A DNA stretch of 64,000 nt from Pseudovibrio sp. Alg231-02 (GCF_900143565.1 NZ_FREX01000001.1:945068-1009067), one strand, 5' to 3'; counted from the first letter of the stretch, positions 52,911 to 63,093 are shown. The notes: generated by a model not told the origin, from the letters alone. A program made the numbers and translations.

Positions 52911-54545
52911 ATGTCTCAGTTCGGTTCTTCTCTCGCCCCTGCTGTTGCTCTGAACGGCGTGGATGATGTTGTTATCTTAGGTGGTGGCCTTGCTGGCCTG
53001 TTTTGCGCGCTCAAGCTTGCGCCGCGGCCAGTGACCATTGTGACCAACGCGCCCATTGGCGGTGGCACCTCTTCTGCATGGGCACAAGGTGGCATCGCTG
53101 CTGCTGTGGCCGAGGGTGATCACCACTCTGCCCATACGCAGGATACGCTGACAGCAGGTGACGGCATTTGCGAAGAAGCCATTGTTGAAGGCATGACCCG
53201 TGAAGCGTCTGACCGCATTCACGATCTGCTGGGCTATGGCGTACCCTTTGACAAAGACCTTGCTGGCAAGCTGGCCCTTTCCCGCGAAGCTGCCCACTCC
53301 AGCCACCGTGTTGTGCGTGTGCGTGGTGACATGGCTGGTGAAGCCATTATGCAGGCGCTTGTTGATGCCGCCTACAAGACACCGTCTATCCGCATCATCG
53401 AAGGGTACATCGGCTGTCAGCTGATCGCAGAAGGCCGGTATGTCACCGGTATTACTGCGCGTCGCCGTGGTGGGACGCAGCGCATTACCATTCCTGCAAA
53501 AGCTGTTGTTCTGGCCTCCGGTGGTGTTGGCCATCTTTATTCAACAACCACCAATCCAGGTGAAGCAAACGGACATGGCCTTGCGATGGCTGCCCGTGCA
53601 GGCGCGCTGGTTTCTGATGCCGAGTTTGTTCAGTTCCACCCAACAGCTCTCAATGTTGAGCAGGACCCTGCTCCGCTTGCAAGTGAAGCAATCCGCGGTG
53701 ATGGCGCGATCCTCATCAATAATGACGGTCATCGCTTTATGGATGGCATCCATCCTGATCTTGAGCTGGCCCCTCGTGATATTGTTGCGCGCGCGATCCA
53801 TACAGAACTTGCGGCTGGCCGTGGTGCTTTCCTTGATTGCCGCGAGGCCATTGGGGCAAGCTTCCCTGAGCACTTTACCCGCGTTTATGCAGCCTGCGAG
53901 AAGGCTGGTATTGATCCGATCAATGGTCTGATCCCTGTTGCTCCGGCGGCACACTATCACATGGGTGGTGTGCTGACCGATGCCTCTGGCCGGACCTCTG
54001 TCGACAACCTTTGGGCGGCAGGTGAAGTTGCGGCGACGGGGGCCCATGGTGCCAACCGTCTGGCATCCAACTCTTTGCTTGAAGCTGTTGTGTTTGCAGG
54101 TCGCATTGCAGAAGACATTCAGGCCCTCATGCCGCATCACCGGGTGCATCATTGGGCTGAAATCGATGATGTTGATGATCAGGCCTCCACACGCAACCCG
54201 CAAGAACGTGCCGTTGTTTCCATGGTTCGCTCTGCTATGTCCCGCCATGTTGGTGTGGTTCGTGATGCAGAAGGGCTGACAAGGACGCTTGCACGGTTGC
54301 AGAACGCTGAGACGCTGTGCCGCCGCGACTCCATTCTCAACATGGTGATTGCAGCCAAGCTGATTACAGGGTCTGCTCTGCTTCGCGAAGAAAGCCGAGG
54401 CGGTCATTTCCGTTCTGACTTCCCGCAGAAGGCGGAGGCTGCCAAGCGCTCTTTTGTGAAGCTTGCACAAATTGAGAAGCTGGCGAGCGAGGCTGCTGCC
54501 AGCGATGTTGGCCAGCAGGCTGTTGAAGAGGAAGATATGCTATGA
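52911..54545 (+). CDS. nadB: L-aspartate oxidase
   Basis: 544 residues. FAD-dependent oxidase that makes iminoaspartate for NadA. N-terminal VVILGGGLAGLFCAL, substrate loop GGTSSAWAQGGIAAA, catalytic region AEFVQFHPTAL, RDIVARAI and AHYHMGGVLTDASGRTS with the active His/Arg. C-terminal helical domain present. It overlaps nadC by 4 bases (ATGA). Confidence 0.96.
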   Translation: MSQFGSSLAPAVALNGVDDVVILGGGLAGLFCALKLAPRPVTIVTNAPIGGGTSSAWAQGGIAAAVAEGDHHSAHTQDTLTAGDGICEEAIVEGMTREASDRIHDLLGYGVPFDKDLAGKLALSREAAHSSHRVVRVRGDMAGEAIMQALVDAAYKTPSIRIIEGYIGCQLIAEGRYVTGITARRRGGTQRITIPAKAVVLASGGVGHLYSTTTNPGEANGHGLAMAARAGALVSDAEFVQFHPTALNVEQDPAPLASEAIRGDGAILINNDGHRFMDGIHPDLELAPRDIVARAIHTELAAGRGAFLDCREAIGASFPEHFTRVYAACEKAGIDPINGLIPVAPAAHYHMGGVLTDASGRTSVDNLWAAGEVAATGAHGANRLASNSLLEAVVFAGRIAEDIQALMPHHRVHHWAEIDDVDDQASTRNPQERAVVSMVRSAMSRHVGVVRDAEGLTRTLARLQNAETLCRRDSILNMVIAAKLITGSALLREESRGGHFRSDFPQKAEAAKRSFVKLAQIEKLASEAAASDVGQQAVEEEDML

Positions 54546-55408
54546 GCCGCCCGTCTTCATTGCCCGAGCTTTCGTTGATCATGGTGGATGATGCCGTCAA
54601 AGCTGCTTTGCTTGAGGACTTTGGCCGCGCAGGTGATATCACCTCGCAAGCAACCATTCCGGCTGATGCTGTTGCAACGGGTGTGATTGCGGCTCGTAAG
54701 GATGGCGTGCTGGCTGGCATTGATCTGGCTCTTTCCGCATTTCGTCAGGTTGATCCTACTCTCGATGTTACCGTGCTGGCGCAGGACGGGGATAAGTTGG
54801 AGCCGGGTACCATCATCGCCCGCATTCACGGTCCCGCTCGTGCACTGCTGCAGGCGGAGCGTGTGGCCCTGAACTTTTTGAGCCACCTTTCGGGCATTGC
54901 GAGCGCTACGAACGCATTTCAACGCAAAATTTCACATACCAACGCAAAAGTGGTTTGCACCCGAAAAACCACTCCGGGACTGCGTAGTTTCGAGAAGTAT
55001 GCGGTGCGCTGTGGCGGCGGTATGAACCACCGGTTTGGTCTGGATGATGCGATCCTGATTAAGGACAACCACATCGCTGTTGCAGGCGGAGTTGTCCCCG
55101 CTATTGAGAGTGCTCGTGCTTTCGCCGGACACCTTGTGCGCATTGAGGTTGAGGTGGATACACTCGATCAGCTGAAGGAAGCCCTCACAGCCAAACCTGA
55201 TGTGGTGATGCTGGACAATATGGGGCCTGATCTTTTGAGGCAGGCAGTTGAGATCAACAAGGGTCAAGCTGTGCTGGAAGCGTCTGGTACGATTACGCTT
55301 TCGACCATTCAGGCGATTGCCGAAGCTGGCGTTGATATCATCTCCTCCGGCTGGATCACGCACTCCGCTCCTATTCTGGATCTTGGGCTCGATATTGAGA
55401 TCGGCTAG
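54542..55408 (+). CDS. nadC: Nicotinate-nucleotide pyrophosphorylase (carboxylating)
   Basis: 288 residues. Converts quinolinate and PRPP to nicotinate mononucleotide. Blocks include LLEDFGRAGDIT, ERVALNFLSHLSGIA, CTRKTTPGLRSFEKYAV, HRFGLDDAILIKDNH, VEVDTL and MLDNMGPDLL; the C-terminus ends ISSGWITHSAPILDLGLDIE. Last gene of nadABC. Confidence 0.97.
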   Translation: MSRPSSLPELSLIMVDDAVKAALLEDFGRAGDITSQATIPADAVATGVIAARKDGVLAGIDLALSAFRQVDPTLDVTVLAQDGDKLEPGTIIARIHGPARALLQAERVALNFLSHLSGIASATNAFQRKISHTNAKVVCTRKTTPGLRSFEKYAVRCGGGMNHRFGLDDAILIKDNHIAVAGGVVPAIESARAFAGHLVRIEVEVDTLDQLKEALTAKPDVVMLDNMGPDLLRQAVEINKGQAVLEASGTITLSTIQAIAEAGVDIISSGWITHSAPILDLGLDIEIG

Positions 55409-55429
55409 AGCGTTTGGAAAATTGAAATG

Positions 55430-55461
55430 AAAAAGGCCCGATCTGATGACCGGGCCTTTTT
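55430..55461. terminator. Bidirectional terminator between nadC and the ETF-QO gene
   Basis: Perfect 11-bp stem AAAAAGGCCCG/CGGGCCTTTTT, 10-base loop, T-runs on both strands. Confidence 0.92.
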
Positions 55462-55485
55462 CTTGTTCTGATCTTATCCAACACC

Positions 55486-57165
55486 TTACATGTTTGGATA
55501 GTTCGGTCCGCCTGTGCCTTCCGGAACGGTCCAGGTGATGTTGCCGTTCGGGTCTTTGATGTCACAGGTCTTACAGTGAACGCAGTTTTGAGCGTTGATT
55601 TGGAAGCGGGGTGGTTCGCCGTTTTCTTCTACCCACTCATACACACCAGCGGGACAATAACGGTTCGACGGACCAGCGTAGACATCGTGCTCGGAAAGCT
55701 TCTGCAAAGTCTCGTCGCGCAGCTTCAGATGGATCGGCTGGTCTTCCTCGTGGTTGGTGTTGGAGAGGAAGACAGAGGACAGCTTGTCGAAGGAGATCTT
55801 CCCGTCTGGTTTCGGGTAATTGATCTTCTTGCATTCCTTCGCCGGCTTCAGGCTCGCAGCATCGGTTTTGCCGTGCTTCATGGTGCCGAAGAAAGAGAAG
55901 CCCATCAGCTCGTTGGTCCACATGTCGAGGCCACCGAAGACCATACCCAGCAAGCTGCCGAACTTGGTCTGCAATGGTTTTACATTGCGTACCTTCCAGA
56001 GATCCTTGCCGATTTCGGAATTGCGCCATGCACCATCGAACTGATCCAGCTCTTCGTGTGCTTCACCACGGCCCAGCGATTCAACGACCATATCCGCAGC
56101 CAGAATACCGGAGAGAACAGCGTTGTGAGAGCCTTTGATGCGCGGAACGTTGACGAAGCCAGCGGAACACCCGATGAGAAGACCACCTGGGAAAGACAGC
56201 TTCGGTACGGACTGATATCCCCCTTCGGAGATGGCACGTGCACCGTACGAAATGCGCTTACCGCCTTCAAACACGTCCTTTACACCCGCATGAGTTTTGA
56301 AACGCTGGAACTCATCAAACGGAGAGATATACGGGTTCTGGTAGTTGAGGTTCACAACAAACCCAACAGCAACCTGATTGTCTTCCAGATGGTAGAGGAA
56401 AGACCCGCCCTGGGTTTTACCGTCCAACGGCCAACCCATGGAGTGCTGAACCAGACCCGGTTTATGCTTGGATGGGTCTACTTCCCACAGCTCTTTGATA
56501 CCAATACCGAATTTCGGATGATCACTGTCGCGATCAAGATCAAACTTGTCTACCAGCGTCTTTGCAAGCGAGCCACGGACACCTTCGGCGATCAACGTGT
56601 ACTTGCCGAGCAGCGCCATACCACGCATGTAGCCGTCTTTGTGAGATCCATCACGCGCAACGCCCATATCACCCGTTGCAACGCCGATCACCTTGCCGGA
56701 ATCGTCGTAAAGCACTTCAGCTGCTGCGAAGCCTGGATAGATTTCCACGCCGAGCGCTTCTGCTCTTTCTGCAAGCCAGCGACAGACATTGCCCAGAGAC
56801 ACAATGTAATTGCCGTGGTTGTTCATGAGCTTCGGCATCAGGAAGTTTGGCAGACGAAGGGAACCCGCAGGGCCAAGCAGATTGAAATGGTCTGCTGTGA
56901 CAGGTGTCTTGATCGGAGCACTCTCGTCTTCACGCCAGTCAGGGATCAAGCGATCAATGCCAATTGGATCAATCACAGCACCAGACAGAATATGAGCGCC
57001 AACTTCAGAGCCCTTTTCGAGCACGACGACGGAGATTTCCTCTCCCTTCTCCGCAGCCTGCTGCTTAATCCGGATTGCCGCTGATAGACCTGCAGGACCT
57101 CCGCCTACAATCACAACGTCGAATTCCATGGATTCGCGCTCTGCCAGAGTTTCCCCTTCAGACAT
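55486..57165 (-). CDS. Electron transfer flavoprotein-ubiquinone oxidoreductase
   Basis: 559 residues. FAD motif DVVIVGGGPAGLSAAIRI, membrane-associated ubiquinone domain, and C-terminal ferredoxin segment with [4Fe-4S] Cys in CPAGVYEW and NAQNCVHCKTCDIKDP. Takes electrons from ETF (fed by acyl-CoA dehydrogenases such as that at 8-10 kb) to ubiquinone. The minus-strand start is followed by a 384-bp divergent gap. A 502-codon frame on the opposite strand is an artefact of its codon use. Confidence 0.96.
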   Translation of the reverse strand: MSEGETLAERESMEFDVVIVGGGPAGLSAAIRIKQQAAEKGEEISVVVLEKGSEVGAHILSGAVIDPIGIDRLIPDWREDESAPIKTPVTADHFNLLGPAGSLRLPNFLMPKLMNNHGNYIVSLGNVCRWLAERAEALGVEIYPGFAAAEVLYDDSGKVIGVATGDMGVARDGSHKDGYMRGMALLGKYTLIAEGVRGSLAKTLVDKFDLDRDSDHPKFGIGIKELWEVDPSKHKPGLVQHSMGWPLDGKTQGGSFLYHLEDNQVAVGFVVNLNYQNPYISPFDEFQRFKTHAGVKDVFEGGKRISYGARAISEGGYQSVPKLSFPGGLLIGCSAGFVNVPRIKGSHNAVLSGILAADMVVESLGRGEAHEELDQFDGAWRNSEIGKDLWKVRNVKPLQTKFGSLLGMVFGGLDMWTNELMGFSFFGTMKHGKTDAASLKPAKECKKINYPKPDGKISFDKLSSVFLSNTNHEEDQPIHLKLRDETLQKLSEHDVYAGPSNRYCPAGVYEWVEENGEPPRFQINAQNCVHCKTCDIKDPNGNITWTVPEGTGGPNYPNM

Positions 57166-57549
57166 ATTATTCTCCCTCTACACTTTATCCACTTCATTTC
57201 GCGTCAAATGATGTGGCAGCGCATTATTTTCCAGCACCTCAAGTGTCAAAACTTTATTTAGTCTCTGTGTAATTGAGCGGATACTATAGCGCAATGCGTT
57301 TTAAGGTGCATTCCGTCAGGTACCCCAGCAAAAAAACTATCTACACCTTAAGGAATTATTGTAATTTCCCCAAGTTAACGTGAACCACTTTACACTGTTC
57401 CCCACTGAGTTAGCCCATTCTCGTTTTTCTATTGGACAGTTGCGCTTTCATAATGAATATAGGGCGGACTGGGCTGCTGCCCATCCATGGTGCATTGCAA
57501 AAGAGTTATTCCCTTTCGCCTGTGCCGACCTGTGTGCCACAACTAGTAA
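57166..57549. other. 384-bp divergent intergenic stretch
   Basis: Lies between the divergent ETF-QO and uracil-DNA glycosylase genes. It contains an 8-bp inverted repeat TTAAGGTG (about 57302-57309) and CACCTTAA (about 57345-57352), and no gene I accept. Confidence 0.35.
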
Positions 57550-58557
57550 ATGGCTATGTCTGAAGTTCCTGTCGCAAATGCCGCCGAGCTGGAGGCTTAT
57601 CTGGAGTTTTTAAGCGCCGTCGGCGTCGACTGTGCGTTGGAAGATGCTCCAGTGGACCGCTTTGCGCAAACTCAGAGCCAGATGGAAAAGCAGGTGCAGA
57701 GCCGCCCTGCTCCGCAGCAGAACATCGCTCCAGTCAGCTCGTTCAGCGCACCAGAGCCAGCGCCGTCACAGTCCAAAAATCTCAGTGTTTCACCTGCTGA
57801 AATGGCACGTAACCTGCGCGAGAATGGCGTCTCCGCAGATGCCAAGCAGGAAGCGAAGAAGATTCTGGAACGGCAGCGCGCTGCCAAGGAAGCGGCTATT
57901 ACGACGTCTACACCAACTGCGGAGACAGACGCGAATGCTGTTATTCCGAATGCGGAAACAGTTGGTTCGGCCAGAACCGCCGCAGGTTCGGCGCAGTCAC
58001 TTGATGAGCTACGGAAAATCCTTGCAGGGTTTGAGGGCTGTAATCTGCGACTGACAGCAAAGAACCTTGTGTTTGGGGATGGAAGTTCCAAAGCACGCAT
58101 CATGTTTGTTGGGGAAGCTCCGGGACGCGAAGAGGACATTCAGGGCGTGCCGTTTGTGGGGCGTTCGGGTCATCTGCTGGACCGGATGTTGAAAGCTGCC
58201 GGACTTGATCGTTCCATGGTTTACATTGCCAACGTGGTTCCATGGCGTCCACCGGGAAACCGCACCCCTACTCCGCATGAAACGGAAATTTGCCGTCCGT
58301 TCATTCAGCGGCAGATTGAGCTGGTTGATCCGGAGATTGTTGTTTTCCTCGGGGCGGCCTCTGCCAAGACGCTCAGTGGTGCCCGTGATGGCATACGCAA
58401 GCTGCGCGGGAAGTGGCTGAGCTATGGCGGCGACGGCACTCAACGCAAGGCGATTGCGACTTATCACCCTGCTTATCTTTTGCGCAGTCCTGCTGAGAAA
58501 AGATATGCTTGGCGAGACATGCTCCAGATTCGTGCCGAGCTTGAAACAACCGAGTAA
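57550..58557 (+). CDS. Family 4-type uracil-DNA glycosylase with missing Fe-S ligands
   Basis: 335 residues. An N-terminal disordered extension of about 155 residues (rich in Ala, Gln, Ser, Pro) precedes the glycosylase: GEAPGREEDIQG (uracil pocket), PFVGRSGHLLDRML, RPPGNRTPTP, and HPAYLLRSPAEK. Of the four cysteines binding the family-4 iron-sulfur cluster, two are present (C164 in EGCNL, C248 in EICRPF). The other two positions hold F161 and W232 (VVPWRPP). No good ribosome site is visible. Confidence 0.88.
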   Translation: MAMSEVPVANAAELEAYLEFLSAVGVDCALEDAPVDRFAQTQSQMEKQVQSRPAPQQNIAPVSSFSAPEPAPSQSKNLSVSPAEMARNLRENGVSADAKQEAKKILERQRAAKEAAITTSTPTAETDANAVIPNAETVGSARTAAGSAQSLDELRKILAGFEGCNLRLTAKNLVFGDGSSKARIMFVGEAPGREEDIQGVPFVGRSGHLLDRMLKAAGLDRSMVYIANVVPWRPPGNRTPTPHETEICRPFIQRQIELVDPEIVVFLGAASAKTLSGARDGIRKLRGKWLSYGGDGTQRKAIATYHPAYLLRSPAEKRYAWRDMLQIRAELETTE

Positions 58558-58752
58558 TCCCCACTGTTTTGATGAGGCTCTCTGAGTTCTCAAGGTGTAG
58601 ATTTGTTATGAGGATCACACTGTTGCGTTTTATTGCGTAAATTGCCATTTCTTTTGGCAAAAGCTCTTCTCTCCTGATGATTGCTGCCTATATTGGATGA
58701 AGTTGGTTACCCCAACGACATACAAGTTATCGACGCAAAGGAGAATTTTGAG

Positions 58753-59613
58753 TTGTTGAACAAGCTGCGCAGCTACCTTCCGGGCAAATTGGGCAAAGTA
58801 AGACCTATCGTACCCGTCGTCCGTTTGCATGGTGCTATTGGTGCTGCATCTCCATTGAAATCAGGTTTGAACCTGAGCAGTGTTGAAGACGCGCTAGAAA
58901 TAGCTTTCAGCTTTAAAGAAGCTCCGGCTGTTGCCTTGTCCATCAACTCACCTGGCGGTTCGCCGGTTCAGTCTCATCTCATCTTCAAACGCATTCGTCA
59001 GCTGGCTGATGAAAACAATAAGCAAATCCTTGTTTTTGTAGAAGATGTTGCTGCATCTGGCGGCTACATGATTGCACTGGCTGGTGATGACATCATTGTT
59101 GATCCGTCCTCTATCGTTGGATCCATCGGTGTCGTATCTGCCGGGTTTGGCTTTACGGAGCTTCTGGAGAAAACCGGCGTTCAGCGCCGTGTTTATGCAA
59201 GTGGAGACAAGAAGGTCACACTGGACCCGTTCTCACCGGAAATAAAAGAGGACATTGAGCACCTCAAAACATTGCAGCACGAAATCCATGAGATGTTCAT
59301 CGACATGGTGAAGAGCCGCCGCGGTGACGTGCTGAGCGATGACGAAAACCTATTTTCCGGCTTGTTTTGGACTGGAGCCAAAGCGCGTGATCTGGGCCTC
59401 GTAGATGGTCTGGGCGATCTTCACTCCACGATCCATGAACGGTACGGCAAAGAAACCAAAGTGAAATTTGTTGGCACCAAAAAGCGCTTTCTTAGCCGCT
59501 TTATTCCCGGTGCGAACCTTCAGGGAGGTCTGAATGAGGCTGCTGGCACATTGCCTGCTGCTACACTTGCGACCCTGGAAGAAAAAAGCCTTTGGGCAAA
59601 GTTTGGTCTTTAA
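58753..59613 (+). CDS. S49 family peptidase (SppA/SohB-like)
   Basis: 286 residues from TTG 58753, which has AAAGGAG 9 bases upstream; the frame is open from 58681. Motifs are VVRLHGAIG, SINSPGGSPVQSHLI, catalytic Ser in VAASGGYMIALAGD, and catalytic Lys in SGDKKVTLDPFSPE. It has no signal peptide, unlike SppA, so it may act on the cytoplasmic face or be an enzyme of the SohB type. A small membrane protein gene follows after 72 bp. Confidence 0.9.
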   Translation: MLNKLRSYLPGKLGKVRPIVPVVRLHGAIGAASPLKSGLNLSSVEDALEIAFSFKEAPAVALSINSPGGSPVQSHLIFKRIRQLADENNKQILVFVEDVAASGGYMIALAGDDIIVDPSSIVGSIGVVSAGFGFTELLEKTGVQRRVYASGDKKVTLDPFSPEIKEDIEHLKTLQHEIHEMFIDMVKSRRGDVLSDDENLFSGLFWTGAKARDLGLVDGLGDLHSTIHERYGKETKVKFVGTKKRFLSRFIPGANLQGGLNEAAGTLPAATLATLEEKSLWAKFGL

Positions 59614-59685
59614 GTAATCTCCATAGGATTGCCTAAATTGCCAGAAATAACAATGCTTCACATAAGTGATGGAAGGAAAATGCAG

Positions 59686-59886
59686 ATGACTGAGGTATTA
59701 GGAACTGTTGCTTTGATTGCAGGTGGATATGCTCTTTACAAAGCCGTAAAGAAAGAAATTTCCAATATGGCATTCAAGAAACAGCCTGCCTATGCAACTG
59801 CTCGCAAGCGTCCGGTTGACCCAGCATATACGCGTCTGGTTGAAGATCCGGCCACTGGCAAATACCGCCCTGTAAGCAACTACTAA
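59686..59886 (+). CDS. Small membrane protein next to the S49 peptidase
   Basis: 66 residues. N-terminal membrane helix (VLGTVALIAGGYALYKAV) followed by a basic tail with KKQPAYATARKRPVDPAYTR and LVEDPATGKYRPV, which looks conserved in related genomes. GGAAGGAAA precedes the start; ATG 59680 is an alternative. It may work with the peptidase; function unknown. Confidence 0.65.
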   Translation: MTEVLGTVALIAGGYALYKAVKKEISNMAFKKQPAYATARKRPVDPAYTRLVEDPATGKYRPVSNY

Positions 59887-59916
59887 GAGCCGTGCTCTAG
59901 TCTTTGACTGACAGGT

Positions 59917-59942
59917 GCCCGCATGACGTTTGGTCTGCGGGC
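59917..59942. terminator. Hairpin between convergent genes
   Basis: Perfect 7-bp stem GCCCGCA/TGCGGGC with a 12-base loop between the convergent genes at 59886 and 59973. No T-run on either strand, so a weak terminator at best. Confidence 0.35.
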
Positions 59943-59972
59943 CTGGCGTCGTGGTAATATTGCACGTATTCC

Positions 59973-61598
59973 CTATTTAACAGGAATAGACTGCGCGCTA
60001 GCAAACCAGTTTTGCGGATTCCAGTTTGATTTTATTGTCCGCAGGTTTCGATCTGCCGGACCTATATCGTAATTTTCCAGAAAATAGAGATACATGGCAT
60101 GATCTATGCCCGGTGAGTTCTCCCCATTTACTCCCAAACATGAATCTGGATAGTTGAAGTAACAACCGTCGACAATGTCGTCCGGATCGTTTCGTGGATC
60201 AGGAAAACCGTCATATTTGGCATAAACGTCAGCATACATTTCGTTGATCCAGCCAACATGGGCTTTCTCAAGCTGCTTGTTATCTTGTCCAATTGCCGCA
60301 TCATTATCCCAATAGGTTTGGTATTGCAGTTTCATGATTGAGCTGCGTTGTGCGATTGGCGTTGCTGTGCTGGAGACCTGATTTATTGCACAGCCGTAAC
60401 TGTCAATCTGGCACAGGCTCTGGCTCATATCGCTCAATGACACTCCATCCGGGACCTTCTGCAGATGTTCATGAAGCGCGGCGACCATGTCGTCAGTGAA
60501 GCCTTTCTTCATATAAGCTGATTTGTATTTTCCAAACTGATTTGGGCCAGAACCATTTGTGTTTTGAACGCCTTCCAGAAACGTAAAACGGCGAAGCTGG
60601 GCCGTTGCACTCACAGGACTGATAGCCTTTGCAGTGCCGTGCCATGGATGTCCGTTTATGGGACCCGGCTCGGTTGATAGTCTTGTTATCTCGCCCAGTG
60701 TTCTTTTTTGATCCTTGATCCTGTCATTCAGATAGGCCTCATACTCCTGACCTTGAACCCCGAGTGATGGGGCATCAAAATAATAGGATGCGAAAACCAT
60801 TTTCCCAGCAGCAAGATGGTTCGCATGGAATATGCCAAAGCTGGGCCACTTGGATTTGTCTCCGTCCTGCCCTTCCTGTGAGAACCGGGTGAAGATGTCC
60901 AGCAGTTGCCTGAGGACAGGTTCTGTGATGAGCAGGTTTCCATTTTCATCCTGCCAATCAAATGAAAACGCGGTGGTGTAAAGATATTGCGGTGCTTTCG
61001 GAGTGTCCTGGAAATAGTAGCGGGTGATAATGCCGAAGTTTCCTCCGCCACCGCCACAGACCGCCCAGAACAGATCCGGGTGGTTCACGGGAGAAACTTT
61101 CTCATAGAGTTCAGGCGTTGGAGCCCCTTGAGGCATGATCACCACGTCCACTGCAGACAGGTAATCAACGGTCAATCCAAATGCGCGGGAAAAGAGACCA
61201 TACCCTCCGCCAGTGATGTGCCCGCCTAGTCCGACTGAATAGCAGCTGCCTGCTGGTAGTGTGGTATCAAACATGTTGTTGAACATGCGATACATATCCC
61301 AGTTTCCAAAGCCGACATCGATGTAATACCCGTAGTTTGGATCACTGCCCACACCGCGTAGCCCGGTCAGATCGATGATGTATTTTGTGCCCGCATTGTA
61401 GACGAAGTTCTCATAGCAGTGGCGACCACAGGTGATTTGCAGTTCGCCTGCTTTTGCTCCTGACGCAATCACCTCTCTCCAAGCGGCTGTTACTTCTGCA
61501 GCTGAGGCAGGGGCGTAGACGCGTTTCAGACTTGGCGCATACCAGCGGCGGTCAAATCCTTGACGATCACTCAGAACAGGCAGGCGGGACATCACCAT
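59973..61598 (-). CDS. BBE-type FAD oxidase with likely bicovalent flavin
   Basis: 541 residues. FAD-binding PCMH domain and C-terminal berberine-bridge domain (YDIGPADRNLRTIKSNWNPQ). The N-terminal His in GRHCYENFV and the Cys in PAGSCYSVGLGGHITGGGYG match the His and Cys that carry the flavin by two covalent bonds in glucooligosaccharide oxidase and aclacinomycin oxidoreductase. No export signal. CTGGAG precedes ATG 61598. It has no pathway neighbours, so the substrate (sugar or natural product) is open. Confidence 0.85.
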   Translation of the reverse strand: MVMSRLPVLSDRQGFDRRWYAPSLKRVYAPASAAEVTAAWREVIASGAKAGELQITCGRHCYENFVYNAGTKYIIDLTGLRGVGSDPNYGYYIDVGFGNWDMYRMFNNMFDTTLPAGSCYSVGLGGHITGGGYGLFSRAFGLTVDYLSAVDVVIMPQGAPTPELYEKVSPVNHPDLFWAVCGGGGGNFGIITRYYFQDTPKAPQYLYTTAFSFDWQDENGNLLITEPVLRQLLDIFTRFSQEGQDGDKSKWPSFGIFHANHLAAGKMVFASYYFDAPSLGVQGQEYEAYLNDRIKDQKRTLGEITRLSTEPGPINGHPWHGTAKAISPVSATAQLRRFTFLEGVQNTNGSGPNQFGKYKSAYMKKGFTDDMVAALHEHLQKVPDGVSLSDMSQSLCQIDSYGCAINQVSSTATPIAQRSSIMKLQYQTYWDNDAAIGQDNKQLEKAHVGWINEMYADVYAKYDGFPDPRNDPDDIVDGCYFNYPDSCLGVNGENSPGIDHAMYLYFLENYDIGPADRNLRTIKSNWNPQNWFASAQSIPVK

Positions 61599-61889
61599 CG
61601 GTACGCTCTCCAGCTTTTATGCAGACTACAATGACCCTGCCACTAAATAAGCTTTTTCCCGGGCTCAATATCCCTGATATTGTGGGGTATGGGCCTGCGC
61701 CGAAACACAGCTGCGATTCCGGAAATGAGCATGAGAAGAGTAATCCGCCTTACTCCCCGTCTTTTTCACAAAATATCTTTGATTTTTCAGGAATGCTTGA
61801 CCTTCCCTGTTTGACGTGGCACCTGTGCCTCAACTTGGATTTTGCGCCGTTTCGGTGCAGTACATTTTGGATTTTCAGGAAACACTCCC

Positions 61890-62846
61890 ATGTCTAGTGA
61901 AGCCGTTCCGGCACATATGCAGCCAACCAAGTCCTTTCAGGGTCTCCTCATGACTCTCCAGAGATTCTGGGCCGATCAGGGCTGCGTTATTGTGCAGCCA
62001 TATGACATGGAAGTCGGCGCGGGCACATCCCATCCATCAACAACACTGCGTTCGCTCGGACCTCGTCCATGGAAAGTGGCGTATGTCCAGCCATCTCGCC
62101 GTCCTACCGATGGTCGCTATGGCGAAAATCCAATGCGCTTGCAGCACTACTATCAGTTTCAGGTTATGCTGAAGCCTTCTCCTGCGAACCTTCAGGAGCT
62201 GTATCTGGCTTCCTTGCGTGCAATCGGCATTGATACAGAAATCCATGACATTCGCTTCGTTGAGGATGATTGGGAGAACCCGACACTTGGCGCATGGGGT
62301 CTTGGTTGGGAATGCTGGTGTGACGGCATGGAAGTTTCTCAGTTCACATACTTCCAACAAGTAGCTGGTTTTGAATGTAAGCCAGTTGCTGGTGAGTTGA
62401 CTTACGGTCTTGAGCGCATTGCCATGTATGTTCAGGGTGTCGACAATGTTTACGACTTGAACTTCAATGGCCTTGAAGGCGACGAGAAGGTCACGTATGG
62501 CGATGTGTTCTTGCAGGCCGAGCAGGAATATTCCCGTCATAACTTCGAGCATTCCGACACTGAAATGCTGTTCCGCCACTTTGCGGATCATGAGCGCGAG
62601 TGTAAGCGCCTGCTGGTAGCAAGCGCAGAAGCGATGGAGAAAGCTGGCGATGGCCTGCAGAAGGTTGTTATGCCTGCTTATGACCAAGCGCTTAAATGTT
62701 CCCACGTGTTCAACCTGCTTGATGCGCGCGGTGTCATTTCCGTAACTGAGCGGCAGAGCTATATTCTGCGTGTGCGTGAACTTTCCAAAGCTTGTGGTGC
62801 AGCCTTCCTGCAGACCGAAGCTGGTGGTGTGGGCTACAAAGGCTAG
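61890..62846 (+). CDS. glyQ: Glycyl-tRNA synthetase alpha subunit
   Basis: 318 residues. Class II core: [69 protein letters not shown], and LEWEC-like [21 protein letters not shown]. Start ATG 61890 ([11 protein letters not shown]) fits the family and has CAGGAAA upstream. Unusually, the beta subunit glyS does not follow directly: a terminator and a GH3 gene come next. The upstream 290 bp contain no gene. Confidence 0.96.
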   Translation: MSSEAVPAHMQPTKSFQGLLMTLQRFWADQGCVIVQPYDMEVGAGTSHPSTTLRSLGPRPWKVAYVQPSRRPTDGRYGENPMRLQHYYQFQVMLKPSPANLQELYLASLRAIGIDTEIHDIRFVEDDWENPTLGAWGLGWECWCDGMEVSQFTYFQQVAGFECKPVAGELTYGLERIAMYVQGVDNVYDLNFNGLEGDEKVTYGDVFLQAEQEYSRHNFEHSDTEMLFRHFADHERECKRLLVASAEAMEKAGDGLQKVVMPAYDQALKCSHVFNLLDARGVISVTERQSYILRVRELSKACGAAFLQTEAGGVGYKG

Positions 62847-62872
62847 TCCCAGTCAACATGATGAATTCTTAG

Positions 62873-62902
62873 TGCCGGGGCAGAAATGCCTCGGCATTTT
62901 TT
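62873..62902 (+). terminator. glyQ terminator
   Basis: 10-bp stem TGCCGGGGCA/TGCCTCGGCA (one G-U pair), GAAA tetraloop, six T. Confidence 0.92.
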
Positions 62903-63093
62903 GTTGTCACTTCTCTGCCCTACGACTCCTTGAAAGATGCCTGCTGATAATCAGTAGGTTTTCAGGACTGCAATCAAACGGATATTTTTAAAGCGATATC
63001 CTGTTTGATTTGCAAATCACTCCCCCATTGCCAGCTGCCTGCGTATCTATGCGCTGATCCAAATTGGGGTGCATTCGCGGAGTTCTCTGTTCC

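Noticed and set aside
55576-57084. 502-codon open frame opposite the ETF-QO gene
   Set aside because: It is a mirror of the strongly biased codons of a clear ETF-QO gene; the protein has no recognisable motif and no ribosome site.
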